Positions 6,159 through 8,193 of a stretch of DNA of 8,193 nt are shown piece after piece. The first letter of the stretch is position 1. Every line of letters begins with the position of its first letter. Under the pieces are notes generated by a model that did no database searches, had not been told where the DNA came from, and saw only the letters and a program-made list of their open reading frames with translations. The stretch comes from Prevotella sp. (GTDB taxonomy: Bacteria; Bacteroidota; Bacteroidia; Bacteroidales; Bacteroidaceae): NCBI GenBank assembly GCA_020026195.1, contig JAHHQW010000076.1:1-8193 (forward strand), in the 5' to 3' direction. Both the position numbers and the translations under genes were made by a program.

Positions 6159-6221
6159 ATGAACAGACGAGGTTGTGACTATGGTTTAAAATATTACGGT
6201 TTGTGGCTGACAGTGTACTGA
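6159..6221 (+). CDS. Possible 20-residue peptide upstream of mgtC
   Basis: An ATG to TGA frame of 20 codons beginning MNRRGCDYGLKYYG, rich in Tyr, Gly and Trp, ending 81 nt before the MgtC-family start. Leader peptides precede mgtC in Salmonella (mgtL, mgtP), which makes the position suggestive. Against it: the best promoter for mgtC (6250-6281) lies downstream of it, no promoter is seen just ahead of it, and a 20-codon frame is expected by chance in a region of this size. Confidence 0.15.
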   Translation: MNRRGCDYGLKYYGLWLTVY

Positions 6222-6249
6222 CCGGAACTTAAAACTTAAAGCCTTTATT

Positions 6250-6281
6250 TTTGGAAATGAGAGAATTTTTCTTTACTTTTA
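6250..6281 (+). promoter_or_regulatory. Promoter candidate for the MgtC operon
   Basis: TTTG (6250-6253), 20 bases, then TACTTTTA (6274-6281), which matches TAnnTTTG at 5 of the 6 fixed positions. Transcription would start near 6288 and leave a 15-nt A-rich leader. A perfect TATTTTTG also sits at 6246-6253, but it has no TTTG at the right distance upstream. Confidence 0.5.
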
Positions 6282-6302
6282 CATCCAAATTGAAAAATAA
6301 AT

Positions 6303-6986
6303 ATGACTACACAGTTAATTATACGTATTCTTACTGCGGGTCTGCTGGGCGGACTTATCGGACTGGAACGTGAATACCGTGCTAAGGAGGCGGGATTCCG
6401 CACTCATTTCCTCGTGGCTTTAGGCAGTGCTCTTTTCATGGTTCTGTCACAATATGGTTTCAAGGAGGTATTTGCTTTCTATAACGACTGTCCTGGAAGT
6501 ACTGACGTACGTCTTGATCCTTCTCGTATCGCCTCGCAGGTGGTATCGGGTATTGGTTTTATCGGTGCCGGTACTATCATCTTTCAGAAACATGTTGTAA
6601 AGGGACTTACTACCGCTGCGGGTCTGTGGGTTACTGCTGCCATCGGTATGGCGTGCGGTAGCGGACTGTATCTTATTGCTGCCAGCTCTACCCTGTTCGT
6701 GCTGTTCTGTCTCGAGGCCATGAACATGTTTATGAATCGTTTTGGAGTTAAGAATGTATTTGTAATGTTTTCTTCTACATCTAAGGATAATATATCACAG
6801 GTAATCTCTACTCTTCGTGAACGTAAGATGGAGGTGGTATCATACTACATGACTTCGAAAGAGGATGACAGTCAGGCTGTCTATGAGGTGAAGATGGAAC
6901 TTAGAATTAAGAAGAACAGGAAACGTGACATCATTCTTGAGATGTTATCTCAGTTTGATGGTGTTACAATTGAGAATTTGGAATAA
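6303..6986 (+). CDS. MgtC/SapB-family inner-membrane protein
   Basis: This 227-residue protein has an N-terminal MgtC domain and a C-terminal soluble domain. Family marks are GGLIGLERE (16-24), AGFRTHFLVALGSALF (30-45), SRIASQVVSGIGFIGAGTII (74-93) and GLTTAAGLWVTAAIGMACG (101-119). Four or five membrane segments lie within residues 4-142. The remainder (about 150-227) has the beta-alpha-beta look of the ACT-like tail found in many members. In Salmonella and Mycobacterium, MgtC supports growth in low Mg2+ and inside macrophages and modulates the F1Fo ATP synthase; ordinary commensals also carry homologues whose role is less clear. The stop codon overlaps the next gene's ATG as TAATG, so the two are translationally coupled. 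The ATG is preceded by an A-rich leader without a Shine-Dalgarno sequence. Confidence 0.9.
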   Translation: MTTQLIIRILTAGLLGGLIGLEREYRAKEAGFRTHFLVALGSALFMVLSQYGFKEVFAFYNDCPGSTDVRLDPSRIASQVVSGIGFIGAGTIIFQKHVVKGLTTAAGLWVTAAIGMACGSGLYLIAASSTLFVLFCLEAMNMFMNRFGVKNVFVMFSSTSKDNISQVISTLRERKMEVVSYYMTSKEDDSQAVYEVKMELRIKKNRKRDIILEMLSQFDGVTIENLE

Positions 6987-8146
6987 TGAAGATTGTTATT
7001 CTTGCTGATAATCGTTCGTGTCGTGATGACTTGTCTACGGAACACGGACTGTCGGTATATGTCGAGACTGACAGACATCGTGTATTGTTAGACACCGGTG
7101 CTTCTGATCTGTTTATAAGGAATGCCGAAAAACAAGGCATCGACTTATCGAAAGTGGATTATGTGTTCATCTCTCACGGTCATTCCGACCATATAGGTGG
7201 TCTTCCATATTTTGTAGAGATTAACAAAGAGGCAAGAATAATCATGTCGTCTAAAATAATAGGCGGTCATTATGTGTCTAAGCGCAATCATGTACACAGC
7301 ATTACTACCGAATATGATTTTTCTTCGCTAAAGGACAGAATTATTCCTGCTGATAATAACTTCGTGATTGACGATGAGATAAATTTATTAGCAGATATTC
7401 CTTATGCCGAAGCCATGCCTGAGGGTAACTGTAATCTGTACCGCAACGATGATAACGGCGAACTGATGCGTGATGATTTCTGTCACGAAACTGCCATCCG
7501 CGTTGGTGATGTATTATTTACGGGCTGTGCGCATCATGGCATTCTGAATATTCTTAAGGCGGCAGGTTCAGTTCCAGCTTATGTCATAGGTGGTTTTCAT
7601 CTTTTAGATGATTATGAGAATGATGAAAGTCTGAAACGTATCGCCAATACATTAAGATGTGATTATCCTAACACTATGTTTTATACTGGTCATTGTACTG
7701 GTAACAAATGTATTGCGTCTCTGAAAGAACTGATGGACGGACGACTGGATAATTTCTGTCTCGGATATGAATTTCCAGACGTGAGATTCTGCTGTCTTAA
7801 TTCTATCGAAAGTTCTGAAGGTGAAACTATCCGTAATCTTATAAGACAGTTGAGTTCCACAGCAGAAATCCCTTCTGACGAGTACCTTAACAAGATAATA
7901 AGAAGTGATTCGAATAAAATCTTTATCGTAAAGTATAATGATGTAATGGTTGGAATGGCTACATTATGTCGCTGCGACATGCCCTCAGGTACTAAATACT
8001 GGATAGAGGATGTTACAATAGACAGTAATTACAGAGGACGCCATTTAGGCCGACGCCTCATTAACTATTTACTCTCGTCAATCCCTGCCGGTTCTAAAGT
8101 TATGCTTACTTCGCGCCCTGCAAGGGTGGCTGCAAACAATATGTAG
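6986..8146 (+). CDS. MBL-fold hydrolase (COG1237/MptG-like) fused to a C-terminal GNAT domain, apparently truncated
   Basis: Residues 1-265 form a metallo-beta-lactamase domain of the type annotated as 7,8-dihydropterin-6-methyl-4-(ribofuranosyl)aminobenzene-phosphate synthase. Metal-site residues are visible in LLDTGAS (D36), HGHSDH (64-69), TGCAHHG (179-185), GGFHL (202-206) and YTGHCTG (233-239). In archaea such enzymes act in methanopterin synthesis; in bacteria the substrate is unknown. Residues about 266-386 are a GNAT acetyltransferase domain: IFIVKYNDVMVGMATL strands (312-327), then the acetyl-CoA loop in VTIDSNYRGRHLGRRLINYLL (R350-G-R-H-L-G-R). The frame stays open through the junction, so it is a true fusion, although a GTG at residue 266 could start the GNAT part alone. 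It ends at SRPARVAANNM followed by TAG, where the family normally continues Y-x-x-LGF, so the last strands are missing. The ATG overlaps the mgtC stop codon. Confidence 0.82.
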   Translation: MKIVILADNRSCRDDLSTEHGLSVYVETDRHRVLLDTGASDLFIRNAEKQGIDLSKVDYVFISHGHSDHIGGLPYFVEINKEARIIMSSKIIGGHYVSKRNHVHSITTEYDFSSLKDRIIPADNNFVIDDEINLLADIPYAEAMPEGNCNLYRNDDNGELMRDDFCHETAIRVGDVLFTGCAHHGILNILKAAGSVPAYVIGGFHLLDDYENDESLKRIANTLRCDYPNTMFYTGHCTGNKCIASLKELMDGRLDNFCLGYEFPDVRFCCLNSIESSEGETIRNLIRQLSSTAEIPSDEYLNKIIRSDSNKIFIVKYNDVMVGMATLCRCDMPSGTKYWIEDVTIDSNYRGRHLGRRLINYLLSSIPAGSKVMLTSRPARVAANNM

Positions 8147-8193
8147 TCGTCCCTTAAAAAGCCCATTTTTGCGAGATATTCTTCAAGCACAGT

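Larger units (their letters stand above)
5918..6302. other. Divergent AT-rich intergenic region (385 bp)
   Basis: This region separates the minus-strand block from the plus-strand MgtC operon. It contains the minus-strand promoter at 5949-5980, the plus-strand promoter candidate at 6250-6281, a 75-bp-spaced direct repeat (TTA-x-GGTTTGTGG at 6119 and 6194), two similar ATATGATATT blocks near 6007 and 6147, and one 20-codon open frame (6159-6221). I see no tRNA, no strong hairpin and no conserved riboswitch architecture. Confidence 0.6.

Noticed and set aside
8069..8193. A minus-strand coding region entering from the right edge.
   Set aside because: It is open and reads plausibly, but 78 bp of it is antisense to well-conserved GNAT sequence, and I recognise no family. 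It is kept only as an alternative in the findings.
1..8193. CRISPR arrays, tRNA or rRNA genes, insertion sequences, attachment sites.
   Set aside because: No regularly spaced repeats, no tRNA-like cloverleaf, no transposase or terminal inverted repeats with target duplications were seen.

Overview
The window looks like a chromosomal segment of a Bacteroidales bacterium, most likely a Prevotella-type organism. I base this on promoters of the TTTG / TAnnTTTG type, the lack of purine-rich Shine-Dalgarno sequences with A-rich leaders instead, and the protein families present. This is inference from sequence style; no 16S or marker gene is present.

Layout: everything from about 133 to 5917 is on the minus strand, and everything from 6303 to 8146 is on the plus strand, with a 385-bp divergent intergenic region between. 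Reading the minus strand from its 5' side, the genes are: a small secreted protein of unknown function (5917-5519, TTG start); a two-gene operon of a small membrane protein (5362-4922) and a CNNM/CBS-pair transporter-like protein (4920-3871), one base apart; a stand-alone HMA copper chaperone (copZ-like, 3714-3484); and a large Cu(I)-exporting P1B ATPase with five N-terminal HMA domains (copA, 3330-133). On the plus strand a MgtC/SapB-family membrane protein (6303-6986) overlaps by one base with a metallo-beta-lactamase-fold protein fused to a C-terminal GNAT acetyltransferase domain (6986-8146).

How they fit together: the chaperone and the ATPase form a copper-detoxification pair. They are not co-transcribed through one promoter. 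Each has its own nearly identical promoter, with a -7 element ending 4-5 bases before the ATG (predicting leaderless mRNAs) and a shared dyad TACCTA-N4-TAGGTA centred about 45 bp upstream of the -7 element. No copper regulator gene lies in the window. The CNNM protein and MgtC are both membrane proteins of families tied to Mg2+/divalent cation handling, but nothing here links them in one pathway.

Most notable: (1) the copA/copZ shared operator with leaderless promoter architecture; (2) six HMA domains that all carry an extra cysteine exactly 38 residues after the first metal-loop cysteine, three of them with a further cysteine 9 residues before it; (3) the MBL-GNAT fusion, whose GNAT part stops abruptly at a TAG where the family usually continues with Tyr; (4) the small secreted protein with a repeated 10-residue motif. 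I see no CRISPR, tRNA, rRNA, insertion sequence or phage gene.
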